DNA from: Maribacter sp. 4G9
GTDB taxonomy: Bacteria > Bacteroidota > Bacteroidia > Flavobacteriales > Flavobacteriaceae
Assembly: GCF_002742265.1 (NCBI RefSeq)
Contig: NZ_MDGL01000032.1
Location: 85,361-149,360, forward strand
Length of the DNA: 64,000 nucleotides
Direction: 5' to 3'
The stretch's first letter is position 1, and every line of letters begins with the position of its first letter. Below the pieces are notes generated by a model, which saw only the letters and a list, made by a program, of their open reading frames with translations, was not told where the DNA came from and did not search any database. Below are positions 35,687 to 43,785 of this stretch, one piece after another. The translations under genes and the position numbers were made by a program.

Positions 35687-36706
35687 ATGAACGATACTAG
35701 AACTTTACTGGATAAACTATTTTTAGTGGTCAAAGGGCTATGTATGGGCGCTGCCAACAAAGTCCCTGGAGTTTCAGGTGGCATTGTGGCCTTTGTAGCC
35801 GGATTTTACGAAGAATTTATATACTCACTTCAAAAAGTAAACATCAAGGCTTTTAAGCTATTGATAAGCGGCCGTTTCAAAAGCTTTTATAGATATATCA
35901 ACGGCCCATTTCTTACTCTATTGATTTTTGGGATGTTAGTAAGCTACTTCAGCGTTTCCAAGGTGCTCGATTATTTTCTGGTAAAAAAGGAACTGTATGT
36001 TTGGGCCGCTTTCTTCGGGATGATCGTAGGCTCCATTTATTACATAGGCAAGGACTTTGGCCATTGGACGAAAAAGACGGTTCCTGCGGCCCTATTGGGA
36101 CTTGCCGTAGGCGTGGCCATTAGTTTTTTGAGTCCCGCAAGGGAAAACGACAACCTGTTTTTTATTTTCTTTTGTGGAATGATCAGTGTTTCGGGCATGA
36201 CGCTTCCGGGATTATCGGGCTCGTTCATTCTTATTTTGCTCGGGAATTATGTACTGCTCTTGGTAGATTCTGTGAACGCGCTCTATGATACTTTTTCGGA
36301 AATATTTGTGGGGGATTTTAGTTTCGTTTCCAATGCGGAACGCCTGAGGACATTAAAAATCCTGGTAGTGTTTACCTTAGGTTCCGCTACAGGTTTGGTG
36401 ACACTTTCCCATATTCTCAGCTATGTACTCAAACATTACAAACACATTTCTACGGCGGTCATACTAGGGTTCATAACTGGGTCCTTGGGCGTTGTTTGGC
36501 CTTGGAAAAAAACAATTTTTAAGGAGGATGGCGAGGGAAACATCCTTTTGGATTCCAATGGAAAGGAGATTATCATAAACTATGAACGCTATCTTCCCGA
36601 TCTTGGATTGTCCGAAACTTGGTGGGCCTTCTTCTTTATAATTCTGGGTATTAGTATTTTGTTACTTTTGGATTGGTATGGAAAAAATAGGAAACGGTTT
36701 GCGTAG
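35687..36706 (+). CDS. DUF368 membrane protein (polyprenyl-phosphate carrier family), copy 2
   Basis: Adjacent paralogue of the preceding gene, 12 bp downstream, 339 residues. The signatures are CMGAANKVPGVSGGIVAFVA and VSGMTLPGLSGSFILILLGN. It differs from copy 1 by a longer charged segment before the last transmembrane span. Its last codons overlap the start of aroE by 29 nt, so the two are translationally coupled. Tandem DUF368 genes occur in Flavobacteriaceae; the two copies may form a heteromer or serve different lipid carriers. Confidence 0.88.
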   Translation: MNDTRTLLDKLFLVVKGLCMGAANKVPGVSGGIVAFVAGFYEEFIYSLQKVNIKAFKLLISGRFKSFYRYINGPFLTLLIFGMLVSYFSVSKVLDYFLVKKELYVWAAFFGMIVGSIYYIGKDFGHWTKKTVPAALLGLAVGVAISFLSPARENDNLFFIFFCGMISVSGMTLPGLSGSFILILLGNYVLLLVDSVNALYDTFSEIFVGDFSFVSNAERLRTLKILVVFTLGSATGLVTLSHILSYVLKHYKHISTAVILGFITGSLGVVWPWKKTIFKEDGEGNILLDSNGKEIIINYERYLPDLGLSETWWAFFFIILGISILLLLDWYGKNRKRFA

Positions 36707-37430
36707 GTTTGGTTTGATTGGTAGAAATATCTCCTACTCCTTTTCAAGAGGCTATTTTGCCAAGAAATTTGAGGGGCTTGGTCTGGAAAACCATCGGTAT
36801 GAAAACTTTGATATCCAATCCATTGACGAATTTACATCGGTCATTTCCACTACCGAAAACCTCATCGGCTTAAACGTTACCATTCCCTACAAACAGGAGG
36901 TGATGCCGTTTATGGACGAACTTGATACTTCCGCTGCGCAAATAGGTGCCGTCAACACCATAAAAATAGAAGGCAAACATTTAAAAGGTTACAATACCGA
37001 TGCCTATGGTTTCCAAAAATCCTTGGAGCCCTTTCTAAAAACCTACCATACGAAAGCCTTGATCTTGGGAACTGGTGGCGCATCCAAGGCCATTGCCTTT
37101 GTCCTCGAAAAATTGGGCATTGATTTTTCATTCGTTTCCAGAACCTCAAAATCAGGTGGGCTTACCTACGAAGAACTATCGGAAGCAATTGTAAATGACC
37201 ATTTGTTGATCATAAACTGTACTCCATTGGGTACATTCCCCAATGTAGAGGATAAACCTGCCATACCCTATGAATTTTTAGGCCCCAAACACCTTTTGTT
37301 CGATTTGATCTACAATCCGGTAAAAACGGAATTTTTGAACTTGGGAGAGGCCAAGGGCGCAAGTATTTTGAACGGTTTAAGTATGTTGGAGCTACAGGCG
37401 GAAAGGGCCTGGGAAATCTGGAACGAATAG
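36678..37430 (+). CDS. aroE: Shikimate dehydrogenase AroE
   Basis: NADPH-dependent reduction of 3-dehydroshikimate in the chorismate pathway. The 250-residue protein has RRFGLIGRNISYSFSRGYF for substrate binding, NVTIPYKQEVMPFMDELD with the catalytic lysine, IGAVNTIK, the NTDAYGF aspartate, and the nucleotide motif ALILGTGGASKAIAFVLE. The ATG overlaps the DUF368 gene by 29 nt, but homology begins there. It is slightly shorter than typical E. coli AroE. Confidence 0.93.
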   Translation: MEKIGNGLRRFGLIGRNISYSFSRGYFAKKFEGLGLENHRYENFDIQSIDEFTSVISTTENLIGLNVTIPYKQEVMPFMDELDTSAAQIGAVNTIKIEGKHLKGYNTDAYGFQKSLEPFLKTYHTKALILGTGGASKAIAFVLEKLGIDFSFVSRTSKSGGLTYEELSEAIVNDHLLIINCTPLGTFPNVEDKPAIPYEFLGPKHLLFDLIYNPVKTEFLNLGEAKGASILNGLSMLELQAERAWEIWNE

Positions 37431-37586
37431 TATCCTGGTACGGTATCAGAAATTTCTATAGCCAAACTATGGTTGGGACTTTTATCGTTTTTTAAGGAAA
37501 TGAGGGTTCTCTAGACCAGCAAAAAGAAATCTTATATACTTTGCAGTTATATAGGTTGTCACTATCTTGTGGACACCTAATTTTCC

Positions 37587-39611
37587 ATGATGTCTGAAGA
37601 AAACGAGAAAAAAGCAACCGAAGAAAACGTAGCCGAGGAAAAAACCGAAATCACAAACCCGGAGGAATCTGTTCAGGATGAGTCCGTTGTTGGGGAAGTA
37701 AAAGAAAGTGCTGAAAAAGAAAGTACGGAACCGGTAAAAGAAAGCATGGAACCGGTAAAGGAAGTCGATGTCCTTGATGAAATCGATGAAAGTAATGCAG
37801 AGGATGCCGAGGATACGGAAAACCAAAAGAGACATGAAATTCCATTTTTGGATTACCACTCCATGTCCATGGAAAATCTCGTTGGCGAGCTTCAAAAACT
37901 GGTACGGAATGAAAAGGTCCAGGCCATTAGAAAGCACGTGGATTCCATTAAGGATGAGTTCAATCTAAAGTTTCAGGATTTTATCGAGCAAAAAAAGGAA
38001 GATTTCGTGGCCAATGGAGGTAATGAAATCGACTTTAAATACAATTCGGTCACCAAGCGACAGTTCAATGAGGTCTACACGGATTACAAGGAAAAAAGAA
38101 ATCAGTATTATAAGAACCTCGAGAAAAACCATAATGAAAATTTGGCGTATCGATTGGAGCTTATAGAAAATCTTAAAGGGCTTGTGAACGTGGACGAAGA
38201 TATGAACACTACCTACAAGACCTTTAAGGAGATTCAAGAAAAATGGCGTAATGCAGGTCCCGTTCCTAGGGCGGAATACAACAATGTTTGGCGTACTTAT
38301 CACCACCATATTGAAATATTTTACGACTTTCTGCACCTAAATAGGGAGCTTAGGGACCTTGACTTTAAACACAATCTGGAGGAAAAATTGAAGATTGTGG
38401 AGCGCGCCGAGGCACTAGCCGTTGAGCCCGACTTGAACAAGGCCTTTAGGGAGCTTCAAGTGCTTCATAAAATCTGGAAAGAGGATATTGGTCCTGTGGG
38501 AAAAGAACACCGGGAAGAGGTATGGGACCGATTCAGTGGCGCCACCAAGGTCATACATGAAAGAAGACAGGAATACTTCAAGGAGCTGGACAAACTAAGT
38601 GAAAAAAACCTTGAAAGGAAAAATGAAATTATAGAGGAAATAATAAAACTTTCTGAAAACGTATCCAATAACCATAAGGGCATCCAAAAGCAGATCAAGC
38701 ATTTGGAGGAATTAAGGGATCTTTTTTTTAAGGCAGGAAAAGTACCTCAAAAAGACAATGAAAAGACGTGGAGCTCCTTTAAGAACGCCGTGAGATCCTT
38801 CAATAGAAACAAAAATGCCTTTTATAAAAACCTTAAGAAAGACCAACAAGACAATCTGGACAAGAAAAGGGCCTTATTGGATATAGCAGTTTCCTTGAAG
38901 GATAGCGAGGATTTTGAGACCGCCACTAACGAAATGAAGCGTATTCAGGGCGAATGGAAAAAAATTGGACATGTGCCCAGAAAATATTCGGATAAACTTT
39001 GGAAAGATTTCAAGAACGCCTGCAACCATTATTTTGACAGATTGCACGCTTCCAAAAATGACTCCTACAAGGAAGAATTGGAGAACCTTGACAAAAAAGA
39101 AGCCATTCTCACAAATCTTAAAGACTTTAAGCTAAGCGGTAAAAAGGAAAACGATATTAAGGAAATCCAAAAAATGCTGGATGCATGGAAGGTAATTGGC
39201 CATGTGCCCTTTAAACAGAAAAACATCAATCAAAAGTTCCATAAAATAATCGATGCCCTTTTCGGTAAATTGAATGTAAGCCCCCAAGAATCGGAATTGC
39301 TCAAGTACGGTAACAAAATCCAAAAGCTCAAGGAGGACGACAATCAAGAACTGGCCATACAGAAGGAACGAAGCTTCATCAAGAAGAAAATCGAGGATAG
39401 TAAAAATGAAATAAGACAGCTAGAAAACAATCTCCAATTTTTCTCTGATGATTCTGAAAACAATCCTTTGGTTCAAGATGTAATAAACAGGGTAGAAAAG
39501 CACAAGGAAGCCTTGGATTCCTGGAAAACAAAGCTTAAGAAATTGAATATTTTGAGGAACAACCTAGAAAAGGATGTGGAAGAAGGAAGTGATGTTCCTG
39601 AGGAGGAGTAA
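37587..39611 (+). CDS. DUF349 repeat coiled-coil protein
   Basis: A 674-residue cytoplasmic protein with an acidic N-terminus (about 1-90, rich in Glu, Val and Thr) followed by a row of DUF349 units. Each unit is about 70 residues long and carries an IQxxWRxxGxVPR-type motif, for example FKEIQEKWRNAGPVPRAEYN and IQGEWKKIGHVPRKYSDK. At least five repeats can be counted between 140 and 590. The role in Bacteroidota is not established; RNA or ribosome-related functions are suggested for some DUF349 proteins. It stands alone. Confidence 0.85.
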   Translation: MMSEENEKKATEENVAEEKTEITNPEESVQDESVVGEVKESAEKESTEPVKESMEPVKEVDVLDEIDESNAEDAEDTENQKRHEIPFLDYHSMSMENLVGELQKLVRNEKVQAIRKHVDSIKDEFNLKFQDFIEQKKEDFVANGGNEIDFKYNSVTKRQFNEVYTDYKEKRNQYYKNLEKNHNENLAYRLELIENLKGLVNVDEDMNTTYKTFKEIQEKWRNAGPVPRAEYNNVWRTYHHHIEIFYDFLHLNRELRDLDFKHNLEEKLKIVERAEALAVEPDLNKAFRELQVLHKIWKEDIGPVGKEHREEVWDRFSGATKVIHERRQEYFKELDKLSEKNLERKNEIIEEIIKLSENVSNNHKGIQKQIKHLEELRDLFFKAGKVPQKDNEKTWSSFKNAVRSFNRNKNAFYKNLKKDQQDNLDKKRALLDIAVSLKDSEDFETATNEMKRIQGEWKKIGHVPRKYSDKLWKDFKNACNHYFDRLHASKNDSYKEELENLDKKEAILTNLKDFKLSGKKENDIKEIQKMLDAWKVIGHVPFKQKNINQKFHKIIDALFGKLNVSPQESELLKYGNKIQKLKEDDNQELAIQKERSFIKKKIEDSKNEIRQLENNLQFFSDDSENNPLVQDVINRVEKHKEALDSWKTKLKKLNILRNNLEKDVEEGSDVPEEE

Positions 39612-39678
39612 ATAAAAACCTCCTTTTAAATTAACTTTTTCCCTAACTTCCACTCACTATTCCCTAAAAAACAGGAAT

Positions 39679-40203
39679 ATGAAACGTACTTTAATTTACC
39701 CTTTAATGGTACTATTTGTCCTTGGAATCACAGGATGTAATTCCGGCAAGGAAAGAACGGAGGAACCTTTGTCCAAAATTGATTGGAGCAACAAGGAGGT
39801 AAATCTGGACCAAAGGGATTCATTGATTACTGGCACAAGCTATTTATCCGTTTATTCCCAAATTTATAGTTATACGGAACACACCTCCATCGATTTAACC
39901 GCTACGGTTAGCATGCGAAATACAAATGCAGCCAAGAAACTATATCTTCTAAAGGCAGATTATTTTGATACGGAAGGAAACAGAATACACTCCTACATTG
40001 ACAATCCAATAGAAATTTCCGAATTGGAAACCTTGGAAATAGTGATCGCGGAATTTGACAGAAAAGGAGGTACGGGAGCAAATTTTATTTTCGAATGGGC
40101 CATTGAACTTCAAACCGCACCCCCTATTTTTGAGGCAGTAATGATTTCCACCTATGGCCAACAGGGATTATCGTTTACCACGCAAGGACATCAAATAAAA
40201 TGA
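39679..40203 (+). CDS. DUF3124 lipoprotein
   Basis: The 174-residue precursor has an SPII signal with lipobox GITGC (Cys20). The rest resembles DUF3124: SSLYSxIYSYTEHTSIDLTA-type start at SVYSQIYSYTEHTSIDLT, and the EFDRKGGTGANFIFEW motif. Function unknown. Its stop codon is followed after one base by the TTG start of marC, so it forms the head of a small operon with marC and the mini-cytochrome gene. Confidence 0.8.
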   Translation: MKRTLIYPLMVLFVLGITGCNSGKERTEEPLSKIDWSNKEVNLDQRDSLITGTSYLSVYSQIYSYTEHTSIDLTATVSMRNTNAAKKLYLLKADYFDTEGNRIHSYIDNPIEISELETLEIVIAEFDRKGGTGANFIFEWAIELQTAPPIFEAVMISTYGQQGLSFTTQGHQIK

Positions 40204-40204
40204 T

Positions 40205-40813
40205 TTGAAGGAAATAATCACTACCATCCTTTTTCTTATTGCTGTAATTGACCCAATAGGTTCGGTTCCAGTCTACATGGAGGCCACCAAACACTTTGAC
40301 AGGATTCATAAAAGAAAAATCGCAGTAAGGGCCTGTATCGTGGCCTTCTTCATATTATTGTTCTTCATCGTCATTGGCCAACTTATTCTTGAGGGCATGG
40401 AGATTTCCCTGGATGCCTTTCAAGTTTCGGGTGGCGTTATTTTATTTCTTTTTGCCTTGACCATGATTTTTGGCGACGGTAAACCAGAATCGGAAAAGCA
40501 TTTAATCTCGGATTACAAACATGTTACTATCTTCCCTGTGGCAATTCCCAGCATCGCTTCCCCTGGTGCTATCATGGCCGTTGTTTTGATGACAGATAAT
40601 CATAAATACGCTCTAGATCAGCAAGTAATAACTACCGTTTTAGTTTTGGTAGTTATATTTTTAACCTGCTTGTTGTTACTTGCCGCCAACATGGTACAAA
40701 AAAGAATAGGTGAATATGGCATTACGGTAATCAGTAAGATTATGGGACTAATTTTGGCCTCTTATGCCGTGCAAAGCATTTTGGATGGCCTCAAGGATTT
40801 TTTCCATTTTTAG
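40205..40813 (+). CDS. marC: MarC family membrane protein
   Basis: A 202-residue polytopic membrane protein of the MarC/YchE family. The start is a TTG at 40205, since no ATG exists that would keep the first helix (KEIITTILFLIAVIDPIGSV). Further spans cover IVAFFILLFFIVIGQLIL, FALTMIFGDG, and IPSIASPGAIMAVVLM, the last a family signature. Its function is unresolved, antibiotic resistance having been withdrawn. It lies between a DUF3124 lipoprotein and a mini-cytochrome. Confidence 0.88.
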   Translation: MKEIITTILFLIAVIDPIGSVPVYMEATKHFDRIHKRKIAVRACIVAFFILLFFIVIGQLILEGMEISLDAFQVSGGVILFLFALTMIFGDGKPESEKHLISDYKHVTIFPVAIPSIASPGAIMAVVLMTDNHKYALDQQVITTVLVLVVIFLTCLLLLAANMVQKRIGEYGITVISKIMGLILASYAVQSILDGLKDFFHF

Positions 40814-40824
40814 AATATTACCTA

Positions 40825-41184
40825 ATGGTCAAAAGCAAGGTTTTTATTCTTCCATTGTTAATTTGGGTTCTCTTTTTCCACAACGACCAAATACATTTTA
40901 GTTTTGATGCTCTAAACGGAACCTCGCAATTACTCAAGTCGGTTGAACCGCAGGATTCTATACAAAATAAGGCCTTTGCCGTTTTGGATTCTAAATGCAA
41001 TTTCTGCCATATCACAAGGAAAAGGCTTGATCATTTTACAATGGACAATATGAACGGTCTAATACCCAAAATTAATGAGCAGGTCTTTGTAAAAAACAAG
41101 ATGCCCAAAGGAAAAAATAACGTCCTAACAATAGAAGAAAAAAATTCCCTATTGATTTGGATCAATAGGGAATCAAAAAATTAA
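40825..41184 (+). CDS. Small exported protein with a single CxxCH haem motif
   Basis: A 119-residue protein beginning with a hydrophobic segment (VKSKVFILPLLIWVLFFH), probably a signal anchor. It has one c-type haem site, CNFCH at about 53-57, preceded by DSKC. Downstream KMPKGKNNVLTIEEKNSLL resembles the end of the cytochrome c domain with a possible Met ligand. It is shorter than most cytochromes c, closer to haem-binding DUF1588-like or small c-type domains. It follows marC by 11 bp. Haem attachment is inference from the motif. Confidence 0.7.
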   Translation: MVKSKVFILPLLIWVLFFHNDQIHFSFDALNGTSQLLKSVEPQDSIQNKAFAVLDSKCNFCHITRKRLDHFTMDNMNGLIPKINEQVFVKNKMPKGKNNVLTIEEKNSLLIWINRESKN

Positions 41185-41213
41185 AAAGGAGACATTAAAG
41201 GCTTTTGGCTACT

Positions 41214-42782
41214 TTACTTGGCTACGTTTACAGCTCTGGTTTCCCTAATTACCGTAACCTTTACCTGTCCCGGATAGGTCATGTCCGTTTGTATTTTTTG
41301 GGATATCTCAAACGATAGTTGTGCGGCCTTCTCATCGCTAACCTTTTCGCTTTCCACGATCACCCTTAACTCCCTACCGGCCTGGATGGCGTATGCCTTT
41401 TGAACACCTCCAAAACCAAAGGCAATCTCTTCCAGATCCTTCAGACGTTGAATATAGGAATCCAATACCTGCCTTCTTGCACCGGGGCGTGCACCGCTAA
41501 TGGCATCACACACCTGTACAATGGGCGAAATGAGGGTCTTCATTTCAATTTCATCATGGTGGGCTCCAATGGCGTTACAAACTTCTGGTTTTTCGCCATA
41601 CTTCTCCGCCCATTGCATGCCCAATATTGCGTGTGGGGTTTCCATCTCGGCCTCTGTGTTGGGAACCTTTCCAATATCGTGCAATAAACCGGCTCTTTTG
41701 GCAATTTTGGCATTAAGTCCCAATTCCGAAGCCATAACACCACAAAGCTTGGCGACCTCACGTGAATGCTGCAACAAATTCTGACCGTAAGAAGACCTAT
41801 ATTTCATTCTACCTACCGCTTTGATCAATTCTGGATGCAGTCCGTGGATGCCCAGATCTATAACGGTTCGTTTACCTATTTCAATGATTTCCGCCTCTAT
41901 TTGTTTTTCGGTCTTTTTAACGACCTCCTCGATCCTCGCAGGATGTATTCTTCCGTCGGTCACCAACTTATGCAAGGACAATCTGGCAACCTCTCTCCTT
42001 ACCGAATCAAAACAGGATAAAATAATGGCCTCTGGAGTGTCATCCACAATGATCTCAACACCGGTAGCGGATTCCAATGCCCTTATATTTCTCCCTTCCC
42101 TACCTATTATGCGGCCTTTAACATCATCAGACTCTATATTGAATACGGACACGCAGTTCTCCACAGCTTCCTCGGTTCCGATTCTTTGGATGGTATTGAT
42201 AACAATTTTTCTCGCCTCTTGTTGTGCCGTAAGCTTGGCCTCTTCCAAAGTGGTCTGTATATAACCCATGGCATCAGACTTGGCCGTATCCCTTAGGCTT
42301 TCTATCAATTGGCTTTTTGCCTCATCTGCAGAAAGGCCGGAAATGACCTCCAATTGCTGGACCTGGCTTTTGTGGAGCTTATCTACCTCTGCCTGCTTCT
42401 TTTCAAAGAACTCTTTGGTATGCTCCACTTCCTTCAATTTATTTTCAAGCTGGGCATTTAACTGTTTATTTTTGGCAAGCTCGCTACTGACTTGAGACTC
42501 CTTGTCTCGCGTCCTTTTCTCGGCTTCACCTATTTTCTTGTCCTTGCCGATAATCACCTTCTCATGTTCCGCTTTAAGCTCAAGGAATTTCTCCTTTGCC
42601 TGGAGTATTTTGTCCTTTTTAATGTTGTCACCCTCTATCTTTGCCTCCTTTAAAATTTGGGCCGCATCCTTCTTGGCGTTAGCGATGGTCTTGGAAGCCT
42701 TGCCCTTTTCCATAAACTTGGCAATGGCAAAACCAATGGCCAAACCAACAATCCCAGCTATTATAATCATTGTACTATCCAT
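41214..42782 (-). CDS. rny: Ribonuclease Y
   Basis: Membrane-anchored endoribonuclease that starts mRNA decay. Residues 3-22 form the N-terminal membrane helix ([19 protein letters not shown]), then a long coiled coil to about 200, a KH domain ([20 protein letters not shown]) and the HD domain with [14 protein letters not shown]. The start at 42782 is preferred because it puts the membrane helix at the N-terminus; an upstream start at 42830 would read into the preceding 6S RNA terminator. The gene begins 12 nt after that T run. Confidence 0.95.
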   Translation of the reverse strand: MDSTMIIIAGIVGLAIGFAIAKFMEKGKASKTIANAKKDAAQILKEAKIEGDNIKKDKILQAKEKFLELKAEHEKVIIGKDKKIGEAEKRTRDKESQVSSELAKNKQLNAQLENKLKEVEHTKEFFEKKQAEVDKLHKSQVQQLEVISGLSADEAKSQLIESLRDTAKSDAMGYIQTTLEEAKLTAQQEARKIVINTIQRIGTEEAVENCVSVFNIESDDVKGRIIGREGRNIRALESATGVEIIVDDTPEAIILSCFDSVRREVARLSLHKLVTDGRIHPARIEEVVKKTEKQIEAEIIEIGKRTVIDLGIHGLHPELIKAVGRMKYRSSYGQNLLQHSREVAKLCGVMASELGLNAKIAKRAGLLHDIGKVPNTEAEMETPHAILGMQWAEKYGEKPEVCNAIGAHHDEIEMKTLISPIVQVCDAISGARPGARRQVLDSYIQRLKDLEEIAFGFGGVQKAYAIQAGRELRVIVESEKVSDEKAAQLSFEISQKIQTDMTYPGQVKVTVIRETRAVNVAK

Positions 42783-42804
42783 AGTTTTATATTTAAAAAA
42801 AAAA

Positions 42805-42965
42805 GCCCACATTGGAGAAGTTTTGTACAAACTCCGATAAACAGGTTTAGGGCTAACAGGCTGATCAAGGATCCTTATACTAGTAAGGCTTGCTTTTACA
42901 ACCTAAACTCACCCTTTTTAACTTAATTAATGTTGAGTTCGTCAAAAGGTATTACCAATGTGGGC
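42805..42965 (-). ncRNA. ssrS: 6S RNA (ssrS), with its terminator T run at 42795-42804
   Basis: The 161-nt candidate begins GCCCACATTGG (42965-42955) and ends CCAATGTGGGC (42815-42805), a perfect 11-bp closing helix, followed at once by ten T. Inside, TTTTG pairs with CAAAA, AACTC with GAGTT, and after a bubble GTTTAGG (42908-42902) pairs with CCTAAAC (42851-42845). This long, rod-like, open-complex-mimicking fold and a position just after zapA are hallmarks of 6S RNA, which binds RNA polymerase in stationary phase. No similarity search was possible. Confidence 0.75.
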
Positions 42966-42994
42966 AGTAACTTAATGTATTTAAAAGAACGTCG

Positions 42995-43291
42995 TTATTT
43001 TGATGCAAGCTGCAGGTTTACCAATTCCGCAAGCGCCTTTAAGCGCTCCTCTGCTTCCTCGGTTCCCTTTGTCTGTTCTATGCCCTTCTGCTCAATTTTT
43101 GACGCAAACTGCAAGGCACACATGGCCAATACATCCTGCTTATCGCGCACGGCATAGTTCTGCTCAAACTTTTTGGCCAATTGTTCAATATTTTTGGCCG
43201 CCCTTCTCAGACCCTCTTCCTGACTAGGGTCTATGGTCAATGGGTAGACCCTATCCGCAATGGAGAGTTTTATTTTGAGCTTTTCAGACAT
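42995..43291 (-). CDS. zapA: Cell division protein ZapA
   Basis: A 98-residue protein that cross-links FtsZ filaments. It has the ZapA fold signature IKLSIADRVYPLTIDPSQEE at 6-25, then the long helix with the VRDKQDVLAMCALQFASKIE stretch. It follows a small coiled-coil gene (11-bp gap) and precedes 6S RNA, an order seen elsewhere in bacteria. Confidence 0.9.
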   Translation of the reverse strand: MSEKLKIKLSIADRVYPLTIDPSQEEGLRRAAKNIEQLAKKFEQNYAVRDKQDVLAMCALQFASKIEQKGIEQTKGTEEAEERLKALAELVNLQLASK

Positions 43292-43302
43292 ACTCTGTTA
43301 CA

Positions 43303-43593
43303 TTATTCCGAAAGTTGGGCTATACAATAATCCAACTCTCTTATCAATGTATTTATTTTAAGCTTCGCTTCTGTTTTGTTTGTATTACTGCCAAGCATTG
43401 AATTTGCTAGTTTGAGCGAATTATATTTCTCCTCCCATTCAGACACTGTTTTCTGTGCGTTCTCCTGATTGGATCTTATATGTTTTAATTCATTCTCCAA
43501 CGTCTTATTAGCCTTGTCCAACACTTCCATTCTATGAAGCAACTTGCTAATTTTATTCTCTAAGGAATCAACGATTTGAATTAATTCGCCCAT
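43303..43593 (-). CDS. Small coiled-coil protein upstream of zapA (ZapB-like)
   Basis: 96 residues, nearly all predicted coiled coil with heptad leucine/isoleucine positions (IVDSLENKISKLLHRMEVLD, then NKTLENELKHIRSNQEN). No other domain. It ends 11 nt from zapA, so the two are coupled. In other bacteria ZapA acts with the coiled-coil ZapB; this could be its counterpart in Flavobacteriaceae, but sequence identity does not prove it. Confidence 0.75.
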   Translation of the reverse strand: MGELIQIVDSLENKISKLLHRMEVLDKANKTLENELKHIRSNQENAQKTVSEWEEKYNSLKLANSMLGSNTNKTEAKLKINTLIRELDYCIAQLSE

Positions 43594-43785
43594 ACAAAAA
43601 TTCGATGCGATTTACACAAAGTTAACATTCGTTTATAGACTTAGCAATACTTTTTAAAAATATTCTTTTAGGTGTATCACCAACATCCCAAAACAGTAGA
43701 GATACCAAGCTTTGTATATTTTTGGCCCCTACAACTTTCCTCAATTGAAGCCTATTATTTATTTTCGTAACAACTTAGCGTTCCT

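Noticed and set aside
37651..37845. Pro/His/Phe-rich minus-strand frame in the DUF349 gene
   Set aside because: Produced by the repetitive Glu/Lys codons of the opposite strand.
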